From contig NZ_BCTA01000028.1 in NCBI RefSeq assembly GCF_001570485.1, forward strand, positions 310,001-374,000: a DNA stretch of 64,000 nucleotides, in the 5' to 3' direction. Below are positions 41,984 through 51,077 of the stretch, piece by piece. The notes under the pieces were generated by a model, which saw nothing but the letters and a program-made list of their open reading frames with translations, did no database searches and was not told the origin of the DNA. Made by a program: the position numbers and the translations under genes. The number at the start of each line of letters is the position of its first letter. Position 1 is the stretch's first letter. The DNA comes from Mycolicibacterium novocastrense. Lineage in GTDB: Bacteria; Actinomycetota; Actinomycetes; Mycobacteriales; Mycobacteriaceae.

Positions 41984-42994
41984 TCAATCGGCGATCAGGC
42001 TCCACACGTCGGCTCCGGCGGCCAGGGTTGCGTCGGTGACCTGCTCGTCCCAGTAGCGCACCGTGCCGAACTCGGATCGCCACGCGAGCGCGGCGCGGGT
42101 GAACTCGTGCAACCGGTGTTCATAGGTGGTACCGATCGAACCGTGGACCTGATGGGCGTTGCGCACGACGACCGAGGCGGCATGGCCGACGCAGGAGCGC
42201 GCCACCGCGACGCGGAAGTGCAGGTTGCCCGTCGACCAGCCGGTTGTGACGGCCGTCGTCAGCGCGGCCTCGGTCGCCGCCCGCGCGAGCGCCGCTTCCG
42301 CGGCCAAATCCGCGATCAGGTGCTGGACGGCCTGGAAACGGGACAGGGGCCGACCGAACTGGACGCGCGACGCGGCATGTTCGACCGACGACGCCACGAT
42401 CGTGTCGAGCGCGGCGCACACCTGGACCGCCCGCACCAGCGCCGCCCTCAGCCACAACTCGGCGACCACCCCGGAGTCCACCGGGACGCCGTCGAGCGCG
42501 GTGACGTCGGCCTCGATGGAGTCGCGGGGTTCACCGATCAGGTTGCTGCCGGGCGTGATCGAGAGTGCGGCGACGTCTACGTCGGCGACGCGATGGTCGT
42601 CGCCGTCGCGCCAGACGACGACCACCCGGTCGCTGCCCGCGGCCCAGGGGACGCCGTCGGCGGTGCCGTCCTCGCCGAGCAGGCACACCGTGCGCACCGC
42701 GTCGTCGCCGCTCATCCCGTTCGCCTCGAGCAGCCAGCAGGCCAGTAGGTCGTGTTCGGCCAACGGTGTTCGCACCGCGTTGCGGGCGGCGGCCGCCAGC
42801 AGTTCGGCGGCCTCGAACCAGCCCGCCCCGCTGCCGCCCGACTCCTCGGCGCCGGTCAGCCGGACCAGGCCCAAATCGTGGAGGCGCCGCCACAGTTCGG
42901 CATCCCGCGCGACGGCCTTCGCGGGCGGGTGGGCGTCGCGGTATTCGGCGAAGACCGCGTCCATCATCTCGACGAGCGCCGGATCGACGGTCAT
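41984..42994 (-). CDS. Acyl-CoA dehydrogenase, smaller subunit of a FadE pair
   Basis: A 336-residue member of the acyl-CoA dehydrogenase family. The C-terminal domain has ASRVQFGRPLSRFQAVQHLIAD and VRNAHQVHGSIGTTYEHRLHEF, the FAD-contacting blocks. The N-terminal half is short and divergent. It overlaps the larger FadE by ATGA. Steroid-degrading actinobacteria use heteromeric FadE pairs in which one gene carries the catalytic glutamate and the other completes the FAD site, and this pair looks like such an enzyme. Acyl substrate unknown. Confidence 0.85.
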   Translation of the reverse strand: MTVDPALVEMMDAVFAEYRDAHPPAKAVARDAELWRRLHDLGLVRLTGAEESGGSGAGWFEAAELLAAAARNAVRTPLAEHDLLACWLLEANGMSGDDAVRTVCLLGEDGTADGVPWAAGSDRVVVVWRDGDDHRVADVDVAALSITPGSNLIGEPRDSIEADVTALDGVPVDSGVVAELWLRAALVRAVQVCAALDTIVASSVEHAASRVQFGRPLSRFQAVQHLIADLAAEAALARAATEAALTTAVTTGWSTGNLHFRVAVARSCVGHAASVVVRNAHQVHGSIGTTYEHRLHEFTRAALAWRSEFGTVRYWDEQVTDATLAAGADVWSLIAD

Positions 42995-44151
42995 CGCAGC
43001 CCCAGTCCTCGCGCGATCACGCCGCGCAACACCTCGTTGGTGCCGCCGCGCAGCGTGAAGCCGGGGCGTTGATCCACCGCTTTCGAAACCAGTTCGGCGA
43101 GACTGGGATCCGTGGTTGCGTCGGTCAGCACGTCGGCGAAGTCGGCGATGTCGCCCTCGGTGGTGGTGCCGAGCACCTTGACCACCGCCGCGGGCACGTC
43201 GGCGGGCTCACGTCGCTCCAGGGCGCCCGCGACGGCGGTCGACATCTGGTGCAGCCCGGCGACGCGCGCCACCAGCCGGCCCAGTCCGGCATCCCGCGGG
43301 ATCTGTTGTGCCGCCGTCTTTTCACCGCATGCTCTCAACAAGACGAACGTCGACAGGAACCGTTCAGGTCCACTGCGCTCGAAGGCCAGCTCCGAGGTGA
43401 CCTGGCGCCAGCCCGCACCGATCTCACCGAACACCATGTCGTCAGGCACAAAGGCGCCGTCGAGGATCACCTCGTTGAAATGGTGTGCGCCGTTCATCGA
43501 GACAACCGGTCGGATGTCGACACCGGGCCCGCGCAGGTCGACGATGAACTGGCTCAGCCCCGCGTGTCGGTTGTCCGGGTCGACGGGCGCGGTGCGGGCC
43601 AACGCGATGAACGCATGCGCGTTGTGCGCCCCCGAGGTCCACACCTTGGTGCCCGACAGTGACCAACCGCCGTCGACTCGTACCGCCCTGGTGCGCACAC
43701 TGGCGAGATCGGAGCCGGAATCGGGTTCGCTCATGCCGATGCCGAAGAAGCACTCGCCGCGCACGATCCGCGGAAGAAACTCCCTCTTCTGTAGTTCCGT
43801 GCCGTACTTGAGCAATGACGGTACGATCTGCCGGTCGGCGATCCAGTGGGCCGCGACCGGCGCGCCGGCGGCGAGCAACTCCTCGGTCACTGCGAACCGT
43901 TCGACGAACGAGCGTCCGTGTCCGCCGTACTCGAGGGGCACCGTCATCCCGAGATAGCCCTGTGCGGCAAGGGCTTTGGTGAAGTCTTCATCCCATCCCG
44001 TCAGCCACGCGTCGACCGACGGGGTGAAGGCGCCCGCGGCACGCTGCTCGGCGAGGAATCCGCGGACCTCGGCCCGCAGGGCCGCCGTCGCGGTGGCGTC
44101 GACGGCCGCGGGGGGAACCAGGCGGGGGAGCGTCACGGGGCGGTCCGCCAT
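42991..44151 (-). CDS. Acyl-CoA dehydrogenase, larger subunit of a FadE pair
   Basis: A 386-residue acyl-CoA dehydrogenase. FGIGMSEPDSGSDLASVRTRA and SLSGTKVWTSGAHNAHAFIALART bind FAD and substrate; LAFERSGPERFLST holds a candidate catalytic glutamate, and FTLRGGTNEVLRGVIARGLG replaces the more usual YEGT motif. ATG at 44151 overlaps the crotonase end by 19 bp; a longer frame exists upstream but runs through the crotonase gene. Likely forms a heteromer with the next gene to desaturate a CoA-activated side chain or ring fragment. Confidence 0.88.
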   Translation of the reverse strand: MADRPVTLPRLVPPAAVDATATAALRAEVRGFLAEQRAAGAFTPSVDAWLTGWDEDFTKALAAQGYLGMTVPLEYGGHGRSFVERFAVTEELLAAGAPVAAHWIADRQIVPSLLKYGTELQKREFLPRIVRGECFFGIGMSEPDSGSDLASVRTRAVRVDGGWSLSGTKVWTSGAHNAHAFIALARTAPVDPDNRHAGLSQFIVDLRGPGVDIRPVVSMNGAHHFNEVILDGAFVPDDMVFGEIGAGWRQVTSELAFERSGPERFLSTFVLLRACGEKTAAQQIPRDAGLGRLVARVAGLHQMSTAVAGALERREPADVPAAVVKVLGTTTEGDIADFADVLTDATTDPSLAELVSKAVDQRPGFTLRGGTNEVLRGVIARGLGLR

Positions 44152-44912
44152 CGGCTGATGCGCTGTTCGTGCTCGGGGTCGCGGTGGGCCAGCGGCTGCA
44201 TGGCCGCGGCCATGGCCAGCGTGGAGTCCAGCGAGCCGGCCCGCGACTCCTGCAGCAGACGTTTGGCCATCCGCAGGGCGTGGGCGGGATTCTTGGTGAT
44301 CCGGTCGGCCAACGCGAGCGCCTCCGTGAGCAGGTCGTCGTGCGGCACGACGCGGCTGACCATGCCCCACTCCAAGGCGGTGGCCGCATCGATGCGGTCG
44401 CCGGTGAACGTCATCTCGGCGGCGCGCTCGTAGCCGATCGCCCTCGGCAGGAACCACGTACCGCCGTCGCCCGGGATGATGCCGATCTGCACGAAGCTCT
44501 CGGCGAACGACGCCCGCTCGGAGGCCACCCGGATGTCGCACATCATGGCTAGGTCGCAGCCGGCTCCCACGGCGGGTCCGTTGACCGCGGCGATCAGCGG
44601 GACCTCCAGGCGGCCGAGTGCGCGCGGGATGCGCTGGATCCCGTCGACGTAGGCACGCCGCTGGTCGAGGGCGTCGAGGCCGAACATCCCGGTGCGGTCG
44701 GCCATCTCCTTGACGTTGCCCCCCGCGGAGAAGATCTTGCCCGCGCCGGTCAGGATCACCGCGCGCACGTCGAGGTCGGCGTTGGCGGCCTCGACCGCGG
44801 CCTCGAACGCCGAGATGAAGCCCTTGTCGGTGATCGCGTTGCCGACCTCGGGCAGGTCGATGGTCCACGTCTGTGTCGCACCGTGAGCGGCGATGTTCAG
44901 CGGTGTGCTCAT
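44133..44912 (-). CDS. Crotonase-family (enoyl-CoA hydratase/isomerase-like) protein
   Basis: A 259-residue crotonase. The oxyanion-hole strands are AGKIFSAGGNVKEMA and NGPAVGAGCDLAMMCD. The residue matching the first catalytic Glu of rat enoyl-CoA hydratase reads Asp here (GAGCD), and the second Glu is missing from FAESFVQIGIIPGDGGTWFL, which looks more like isomerase-type crotonases. So hydration is less certain than isomerisation or another CoA-enolate reaction. ATG at 44912 overlaps the aldehyde dehydrogenase stop (ATGA). Confidence 0.85.
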   Translation of the reverse strand: MSTPLNIAAHGATQTWTIDLPEVGNAITDKGFISAFEAAVEAANADLDVRAVILTGAGKIFSAGGNVKEMADRTGMFGLDALDQRRAYVDGIQRIPRALGRLEVPLIAAVNGPAVGAGCDLAMMCDIRVASERASFAESFVQIGIIPGDGGTWFLPRAIGYERAAEMTFTGDRIDAATALEWGMVSRVVPHDDLLTEALALADRITKNPAHALRMAKRLLQESRAGSLDSTLAMAAAMQPLAHRDPEHEQRISRWRTAP

Positions 44913-46327
44913 GACGGCAACTGTAGGGACTTGGTCTGCAGGAATTCCTCGAACCCCGCGCGGCCCAACTCCCGGCCGACACCGGATTTCTTGTATCCGC
45001 CGAACGGCGCGACCGGGTTGTACACGCCGCCGTTGATGTCGAGTTGTCCGGTCTGCACGCGCCGCGCGAAGGCGATGGCCGTGTCGAGGTCGGGACCCCA
45101 CACCGCGCCCGCGAGCCCGTATGGCGTGCCGTTGGCGATGCGTAGGGCGTCGTCGGTGTCCCGGAACGGAATCACCGCGAGCACGGGTCCGAACACCTCC
45201 TCCTGGCCCAGCTCGGAGTCGGGGTCGACGTCGGCGAACACGGTCGGGGCGACGTAGTACCCGGTGTCGCGGACCGATTCGGAGCCGCCGGTGAGAAGGC
45301 GGGCGCCGTCGCGGCGTGCGCGGTCGATGAACCCGCGCACGGACTCGAACTGCGCGGCCGAGGCCAGGGGGCCGATCCGGGTGCCGGGGTCGGACGGGTC
45401 ACCGACGGTGTACTTGGCTGCGGCGGCCTCGATGAGTTCGAGGGCCTCGTCGTAGCGCTGGCGTGGCACCAGCATCCGGGTCCACGCCATGCAGGTCTGC
45501 CCGCCGTTGAGGAACGCGTTGCCCACGCCGACCTTCACCGCGGTGGTCAGGTCGCCGCCCTCGAGGATGACGTTGGCGGACTTGCCGCCGAGTTCGAGGG
45601 CGACCTTCTTCACCGATCCGGCGGCGAGCTCGGCGACCCGGCGGCCCACGGCGGTCGACCCGGTGAACGACACCACGTCGACGTCGGGATGCGACGCGAT
45701 GCGCTCGCCCACCACGGAGCCGCGTCCCGACACCAGGTTCACCACACCGTCGGGAAGTCCGGCCTCCTCGACCGCTTCGATGAACTCGAACACCGACAGC
45801 GGTGCCTCGTTGCTCGGTTTGAGGACGACGGTGCATCCCGCGGCGATCGCGGGCAGCACCTTGGCCACCACCTGATACAGCGGGTAGTTCCACGGGGTGA
45901 TGGCGCCGACGACGCCGTAGGGCTCTCGCAGCACCAACGAGTTACCCACGCGCTCTTCGAATTCGAACGACTCGAGCACATCGGCGAAACCGCGGGCCAC
46001 CGCCAGCGGGACCTTGGTTTGAACGCCCTGCGCCACGCGCAGCGGGGCGCCCATCTCCCGGCTGATGGTCTCGGCGATGTCGGGCAGCCGCTTCTCCATC
46101 GCGGCGATCACCCGGGTCAGCCGGTCACGTCGCTCGGCGAGGGTGATCAGCGGATCGAAGGCGCGGCGGGCGGCGGCCACCGCCGCGTCCACGTCGGCGA
46201 CGGTTCCGCTGGGCACAGCGCCGATCACCTTCTCGGTGGCGGGGTTGACGACGTCGATCACGTCGCCCGTCGACGGCGTGACCCACTGGCCGTCGATGAA
46301 CAGCGTTTTGCGGGTGTAGTCGTGCAT
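44909..46327 (-). CDS. NAD(P)-dependent aldehyde dehydrogenase
   Basis: A 472-residue aldehyde dehydrogenase. The general base Glu is in VALELGGKSANVI and the nucleophile Cys in FLNGGQTCMAWTR; TPWNYPLYQ and FTGSTAVGRRV bind the nucleotide. AAGGAG lies about 5 bp before the ATG. Sitting just after a Zn-alcohol dehydrogenase in the same operon, it would finish oxidation of an alcohol to a carboxylic acid, which the FadD could then activate to its CoA ester. Substrate not predictable. Confidence 0.93.
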   Translation of the reverse strand: MHDYTRKTLFIDGQWVTPSTGDVIDVVNPATEKVIGAVPSGTVADVDAAVAAARRAFDPLITLAERRDRLTRVIAAMEKRLPDIAETISREMGAPLRVAQGVQTKVPLAVARGFADVLESFEFEERVGNSLVLREPYGVVGAITPWNYPLYQVVAKVLPAIAAGCTVVLKPSNEAPLSVFEFIEAVEEAGLPDGVVNLVSGRGSVVGERIASHPDVDVVSFTGSTAVGRRVAELAAGSVKKVALELGGKSANVILEGGDLTTAVKVGVGNAFLNGGQTCMAWTRMLVPRQRYDEALELIEAAAAKYTVGDPSDPGTRIGPLASAAQFESVRGFIDRARRDGARLLTGGSESVRDTGYYVAPTVFADVDPDSELGQEEVFGPVLAVIPFRDTDDALRIANGTPYGLAGAVWGPDLDTAIAFARRVQTGQLDINGGVYNPVAPFGGYKKSGVGRELGRAGFEEFLQTKSLQLPS

Positions 46328-46343
46328 GGATCTCCTTGAGGGA

Positions 46344-47450
46344 TCAGGGAACGATGCTGGCGCGCACGTCGCGCTTGTGCTCGGCGGCGGCGAAGGCCGC
46401 GTTGATGTCGTCGAGCGGATACTGCGCCGACGCGAGCCGGTGCAGGGGGAGGGTGTCCTGGTGCTGTTCGAGGAAGGTCAGCGCCCGCGACAGCACCGGC
46501 GGTTCGTACAACGAGACCCCGACCATCGTCTTGTTGGCGAAGACGAAGCGTGACGGGTCGAATTCGAAGGTCTTGCCGATGTTGATGTTGCCGATCTCGA
46601 CGTAGCGGCCGAACTGGCCCAGCATCTTGAGGCCCTCGTCGATGGCGGACGGGTGCCCGACGACCTCGACCACCACGTCGGCGCCGTGGCCGTCGGTCAG
46701 GTCGCGGACGATCTTCGTGCGGTCCTTCACGGTGGCGGCCGTGTTGATGTCGATCACCGCGTCGGCGCCGAACGCGGTTGCCAGCTCGAGCCGTTCGGGA
46801 ACCCCGTCGATGGCGATGACCCGGCCCGCGCCCCGGGCCTTGGCCACCGCGACCGCGTACAGTCCCAGCGCACCGGCGCCCTGCACGACGACGGTCTCGC
46901 CGAGTTGTTGGTCGACGCGCTCGAGGCCGTACATCACCTGTGACAGTGCGCAGTTGGCGCCCGAGGCGATGTCGTCGCTGACCCGGTCGGGGACGGTGTA
47001 CACGACCGCCCCGGCGGGCAGCAGGAAGTAGTCGGCGTATCCGCCGACGAAATAGGGTGGCGCGTCGGCGCGTCCGAGCATGGCCATCGTCAGGTTCAGG
47101 CACGCGTTGCGCCTGCCCGCCAGGCAGTTTCGGCATCGGTGGCAGGAGAAGAAGTAGGGGAACACCACCCGGCTGCCCTTCGCCAGTGGCGCACCGTTGG
47201 AGTCCGCGGTGACGCCGTCACCGAGTTCGGAAACCGCGCCCACCATTTCGTGACCGAGCACCGTCGGAAGTTGTCCTCCCAGGCCGCGGGTGGCGAAGGT
47301 GCCGTGCCATGCGTGCAGGTCCGATCCGCAGATGTTGGTCCTGGTGACCTTGATCAGGATCTCGCCGGGGCCGACCTCGGCCAAGTTCACGGTTTCGATC
47401 TCGAACGGCTTTCCGGGCGCGTCGAAGCGCGCGATACGTCCTGTGAACAA
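46344..47450 (-). CDS. Zinc-dependent medium-chain alcohol dehydrogenase
   Basis: A 368-residue medium-chain dehydrogenase. Catalytic zinc ligands are in NICGSDLHAWHG and LGHEMVGAV; the structural zinc site CHRCRNCLAGRRNAC is complete. The Rossmann motif is GAGALGLYAVAVAKA. The start appears to be TTG directly after GAGGA, an unusually tight spacing. It lies between fadD and the aldehyde dehydrogenase, and the pair suggests primary-alcohol oxidation, for example of a steroid side chain alcohol or a ring fragment. Confidence 0.88.
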   Translation of the reverse strand: MFTGRIARFDAPGKPFEIETVNLAEVGPGEILIKVTRTNICGSDLHAWHGTFATRGLGGQLPTVLGHEMVGAVSELGDGVTADSNGAPLAKGSRVVFPYFFSCHRCRNCLAGRRNACLNLTMAMLGRADAPPYFVGGYADYFLLPAGAVVYTVPDRVSDDIASGANCALSQVMYGLERVDQQLGETVVVQGAGALGLYAVAVAKARGAGRVIAIDGVPERLELATAFGADAVIDINTAATVKDRTKIVRDLTDGHGADVVVEVVGHPSAIDEGLKMLGQFGRYVEIGNINIGKTFEFDPSRFVFANKTMVGVSLYEPPVLSRALTFLEQHQDTLPLHRLASAQYPLDDINAAFAAAEHKRDVRASIVP

Positions 47451-47469
47451 TCCTCAGTTCCCTTCGGGC

Positions 47470-49047
47470 TCAGCGGCTCAGCGGTTCGGCCGCGAAGCGT
47501 TCGCGCAATTGACGTTTGAGCAGCTTGCCGCTCGGATTCTTCGGCAGCGCATCGACGAAGAAGACGTGCTTGGGGGTCTTGAACCCGGCCAGATGCTGCC
47601 GGCAGTGCGCGACCAGGCCGTCCTCGGTGAGGTTGGCACCGTCGCGGGCAACGACCGCGGCGACCACGGTCTCGACCCACGTCGGATGCGGAAGGCCGAA
47701 GACCGCGACCTCCTGGACCCCGTTGTGCCGGTAGAGGACTTCCTCGACCTCGCGGCTGGCAACGTTCTCGCCACCGGTCTTGATCATGTCCTTCTTGCGG
47801 TCGACCACGTGCAGCAACCCGTGTTCGTCGTAGTAGCCGAGGTCGCCGGAGTGGAACCACCCGCCGCGGAACGCCTCGGAAGTCTTGGCCGGGTCGTCGA
47901 GATAGCCGAGCATCAGATGCGGGCTGCGGTGGGCGATCTCACCCACCACGCCGGGCGCGACCGGAACGTCGTCATCGTCGAGGATCGTCGTCTCGACATT
48001 GACCACCGGCCGCCCCGCCGACCCGGCGTGCGCATCCTGCTCGTCGGGCCCGAGCGCGGACGCCAGCGGCGCCAGCTCGGTCTGCCCGTAAAAGTTCCAC
48101 AACCTCAGGTTCGGCAGCCGGTCGCGGATCTCGGCGAGGATCTCGAGCGGCATCGCCGAAGCGCCGTAGTAGCCCTTGCTCAAGCTCGACAGATCGACCT
48201 CGTCGAACACCGGAGAACGCAGCAGGCTGATCCACACCGTCGGAGGTGCGAAGTAGTTGGTCACCCCGTGGCGGGCGATGGTGCGCAGCACCGTCTCCGG
48301 ATCTGGCCCGGGCAGGATGATGCTGGTCGCACCGAGATAGATGTCGGTGGCCAGGAAGTTGTCCAGCTGCGCGCAGTGATACAGCGGCAGTGAGTGGATC
48401 TCGACGTCGTCGCCCGCCATCGAGCCGGCGACGATGGTGCTGACGTACTGCCACATCAGGCTGCGGCTCGTGTGCATCGCGCCCTTGGGCCGCGACTCCG
48501 TGCCGCTGGTGTACATCAACCGCAGCAGCTGGTCGTCGCCGATGCGCGGATCCGGCGCGGGGGTGGTGGTGGAAAGCCACTGCGCGAAGTCGTCCCAGCC
48601 GGGCGGAACGCTCTGTCCGGGCCGGACGATCGCGGCCGTCGTGCGCACCGCACCATCGAGGCGCATCGCGTCCTCGGCGACGGTCGCCAACTCGGCTTCG
48701 ATGATCAAGCCGTCGGCCTTGCTGTGGCCAAGGATGTAGGCGACCTCCTCGGCCGTCAGCATGAAGTTGACCGGCACCAACACCACCGCGGCGCGGGCGG
48801 TGGCGAAGGCCAGCGCCGCATACTGCCAACAGTTGCGGGCCAACAGCGCGACCCGGTCGCCGGGTCGAAAGCCGTTGTCCCGCAACGCTGCGGCGGCTCG
48901 GTCCACCAGGTGGTCGAATTCGGCGAACGTCAGCACCACATCGCCGTCGATGATCGCGGTCTTGTCGGGTCGCCTGCGGGCCGACCGGCGCGGGATGTCG
49001 CCCAGAGTGTGGCTGCGTGCCTGCTCGACCACCGCATCCAGATCCAT
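47470..49047 (-). CDS. Acyl-CoA synthetase (FadD-type, ANL superfamily)
   Basis: A 525-residue adenylate-forming ligase. P-loop LMYTSGTESRPKGAMHTSR, A5-like NFYGQTELAPLA, the motif SGDLGYYDEHGLLHVVDRKKD and the C-terminal lysine in PKNPSGKLLKR are all in place. It is the first gene of a ten-gene minus-strand operon ending at 38412, divergent from a BVMO-SDR pair. CoA activation of a carboxylated steroid or its fragment fits the neighbourhood. Substrate class cannot be read from the sequence. Confidence 0.92.
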   Translation of the reverse strand: MDLDAVVEQARSHTLGDIPRRSARRRPDKTAIIDGDVVLTFAEFDHLVDRAAAALRDNGFRPGDRVALLARNCWQYAALAFATARAAVVLVPVNFMLTAEEVAYILGHSKADGLIIEAELATVAEDAMRLDGAVRTTAAIVRPGQSVPPGWDDFAQWLSTTTPAPDPRIGDDQLLRLMYTSGTESRPKGAMHTSRSLMWQYVSTIVAGSMAGDDVEIHSLPLYHCAQLDNFLATDIYLGATSIILPGPDPETVLRTIARHGVTNYFAPPTVWISLLRSPVFDEVDLSSLSKGYYGASAMPLEILAEIRDRLPNLRLWNFYGQTELAPLASALGPDEQDAHAGSAGRPVVNVETTILDDDDVPVAPGVVGEIAHRSPHLMLGYLDDPAKTSEAFRGGWFHSGDLGYYDEHGLLHVVDRKKDMIKTGGENVASREVEEVLYRHNGVQEVAVFGLPHPTWVETVVAAVVARDGANLTEDGLVAHCRQHLAGFKTPKHVFFVDALPKNPSGKLLKRQLRERFAAEPLSR

Positions 49048-49136
49048 GGCGGGCAGCGTAAGCGCGTTCAGCGTGGTGCGGGCGACGGATGTCCCGCTCA
49101 GTAGGCAGGGCGGTGCCCGGGGCGGCGTGGCGGGCC

Positions 49137-49142
49137 GATACT
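49137..49142 (+). promoter_or_regulatory. Possible -10 box GATACT for the BVMO-SDR operon
   Basis: GATACT differs from TATACT at one base and lies exactly 6 nt before the GTG at 49149, so this GTG rather than the upstream start at 49089 is preferred. No -35 was identified. Confidence 0.4.
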
Positions 49143-49148
49143 CGTGCC

Positions 49149-51077
49149 GTGACTGCTGACGCTCGAGCCATACCGACGCCGCGTGCCGCGGACGCCGACC
49201 GCGATGAACTCAGGGCGAACCTCGTTCAAGCGGACCCAGGCGTCCTGGTCGCGGTGCTGGCCCAGCTGACGGGTGATCCGTCGGTGATCGACCGGTTCGC
49301 GCCGAAGATCTCCCACATCCCCGATCCGCCCGAACGGGTCGGTGTCACCGACGCCGACACCATGACGACGCTTGTCGACGCGGTCATCTCGGCGCTGTCC
49401 GCGCCGCGGGCCGAGGGTGCGATGGCCGCCGACGACATCGATCTGTTCACCCGCGTACTGCCGGTTGCGCTGGGCTCCGACGTCGACGACGAATTCGTCC
49501 CGCTCCTGCTCGAGCAGGGCGGTTTCCATCTTTCCCAGCCCACGCTGCCGCGCACGGTGCCGATCCCGCCGACGACGACGGTCGCGATCATCGGCGCGGG
49601 CATCGCCGGCATCATCACCGCGCTGGCCGCCGCCGACGCCGGGGTGCGGTATCAGATCTTCGACCGCAACGACGAGGTCGGCGGCACCTGGCTGACGACG
49701 AAGTACCCCGGGATCGGCGTCGACACCCCGTCGGCGTACTACTCGTTGTCGCGGGAGGTCAACCCGGACTGGTCGAGCTACTACCCGCAGGGCGCGGAGT
49801 ACCAGGACTATCTGGTGTCCCTGGCCGACAAGAACGGCCTGCGTGAACACACCCGGTTCGGCACCGAGGTCGAGGCGCTGTGGTGGGACGAGGCGCGAAA
49901 TCAGTGGCAGATCCACGCGGTCGACCGCGACGGCAACCGCGACGTCAGCTACGCCCGGGTGGTCGTCACCGCCGCCGGTTACCTCAACCGGCCACGCTGG
50001 CCCGAGGTCCCCGGACGAGAATCGTTCGAGGGCACCAGTATCCACTCGGCGCAGTGGGATCCGTCGCTGGACCTCACCGGCAAGCGGGTCGCCGTCATCG
50101 GCGCGGGGTGCACCGCCGTACAGATCGTCGACGCGTGCGTGGACGAGGTCGAACACCTGACAGTGTTCCAACGCCAACCGCACTGGGTGGCTCCGCGCAA
50201 GCGGCTCTCCGACGACGTCCCCGAATACCGGCGCTATCTCGGACGGCGCCTGCCGTACTACGCGAACTGGCACCGGCTGAAGTCCTACTGGGCGACGGCT
50301 GACAACAACTACCCGGTCATCCTGCGCGACCCCGAGTGGGCCAAGGACCATCTGTCGATCTCGGCTGCCAACGACGTGCTCCTGCAGATGTGTTTGGAGT
50401 ACATCAACACGACGTTCGGCGAGGGTTCGGAGCTGGCGAAGAAGGTCACGCCGGATTTCGCGCCGTACGGCAAGCGGATCATCCGCGACCCGGGCGGCTA
50501 CTACGCGGCGCTGACCCGCGACCACGTCGACGTCGAAGCCAGCGAGCCCGCCGCCGTCAACGCCGCGGGCATCGTCACGGCCGACGGGCGGCAGATCGAC
50601 CTCGATGTCATCGTCTATGCCACCGGGTATCACCTCGACTTCCTGTCCACGATCGACATTCGGGGACGCGACGGCAGGACACTGCGCGAGGAATGGGGCG
50701 ACAGCCCCCGCGCGTACCGCGGCGGCACGGTGCCGGGCTTCCCGAACCTGTTCATCACCTCGGCCCCGAACTACAGCCCGGGCCACGGTGCGGGCGCGAA
50801 CTTTTCGATGGAGGTGCTCGCCCACTACATCGTGGAGTGCCTGCAGCTGCTGGCGCTGCGCGGCGCCACCACCATCGAGGTGACGCGCGAGGCCTACGAC
50901 GACTACGTCGCCCAGATCGACGACGCGATGTCGCAGACGGTGTGGTGTCACACCCCGAACGCGCACACCTACTACCGTTCCGGTTCCGGTCGCGTAGTGG
51001 TGGCCACACCGTACCGCCTGGTCGACCTGTGGCATCAGCATCGCGCGCCCGTCGAAGAACACTTCGTCCTCCGATGA
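49149..51077 (+). CDS. Baeyer-Villiger monooxygenase with N-terminal extension
   Basis: A 642-residue flavoprotein. About 140 residues of helical N-terminal extension precede the FAD motif GAGIAG (149-154). The BVMO fingerprint is FEGTSIHSAQW (293-303) and the NADPH motif GAGCTA (318-323). BVMOs with this length of extension include large-ring and terpene or steroid ketone oxygenases. Its stop overlaps an SDR (ATGA). In a steroid island it may convert a 20-keto side chain to an acetate ester or ring D ketone to a lactone; this is inference from context. GTG start chosen from the GATACT box. Confidence 0.88.
   Translation: MTADARAIPTPRAADADRDELRANLVQADPGVLVAVLAQLTGDPSVIDRFAPKISHIPDPPERVGVTDADTMTTLVDAVISALSAPRAEGAMAADDIDLFTRVLPVALGSDVDDEFVPLLLEQGGFHLSQPTLPRTVPIPPTTTVAIIGAGIAGIITALAAADAGVRYQIFDRNDEVGGTWLTTKYPGIGVDTPSAYYSLSREVNPDWSSYYPQGAEYQDYLVSLADKNGLREHTRFGTEVEALWWDEARNQWQIHAVDRDGNRDVSYARVVVTAAGYLNRPRWPEVPGRESFEGTSIHSAQWDPSLDLTGKRVAVIGAGCTAVQIVDACVDEVEHLTVFQRQPHWVAPRKRLSDDVPEYRRYLGRRLPYYANWHRLKSYWATADNNYPVILRDPEWAKDHLSISAANDVLLQMCLEYINTTFGEGSELAKKVTPDFAPYGKRIIRDPGGYYAALTRDHVDVEASEPAAVNAAGIVTADGRQIDLDVIVYATGYHLDFLSTIDIRGRDGRTLREEWGDSPRAYRGGTVPGFPNLFITSAPNYSPGHGAGANFSMEVLAHYIVECLQLLALRGATTIEVTREAYDDYVAQIDDAMSQTVWCHTPNAHTYYRSGSGRVVVATPYRLVDLWHQHRAPVEEHFVLR

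Noticed and set aside
49098..51062. A 654-codon open frame antiparallel to the BVMO
   Set aside because: It is a GC-rich codon-position shadow: composition is Arg/Val/Asp-rich without domains, while the plus strand encodes an intact BVMO.
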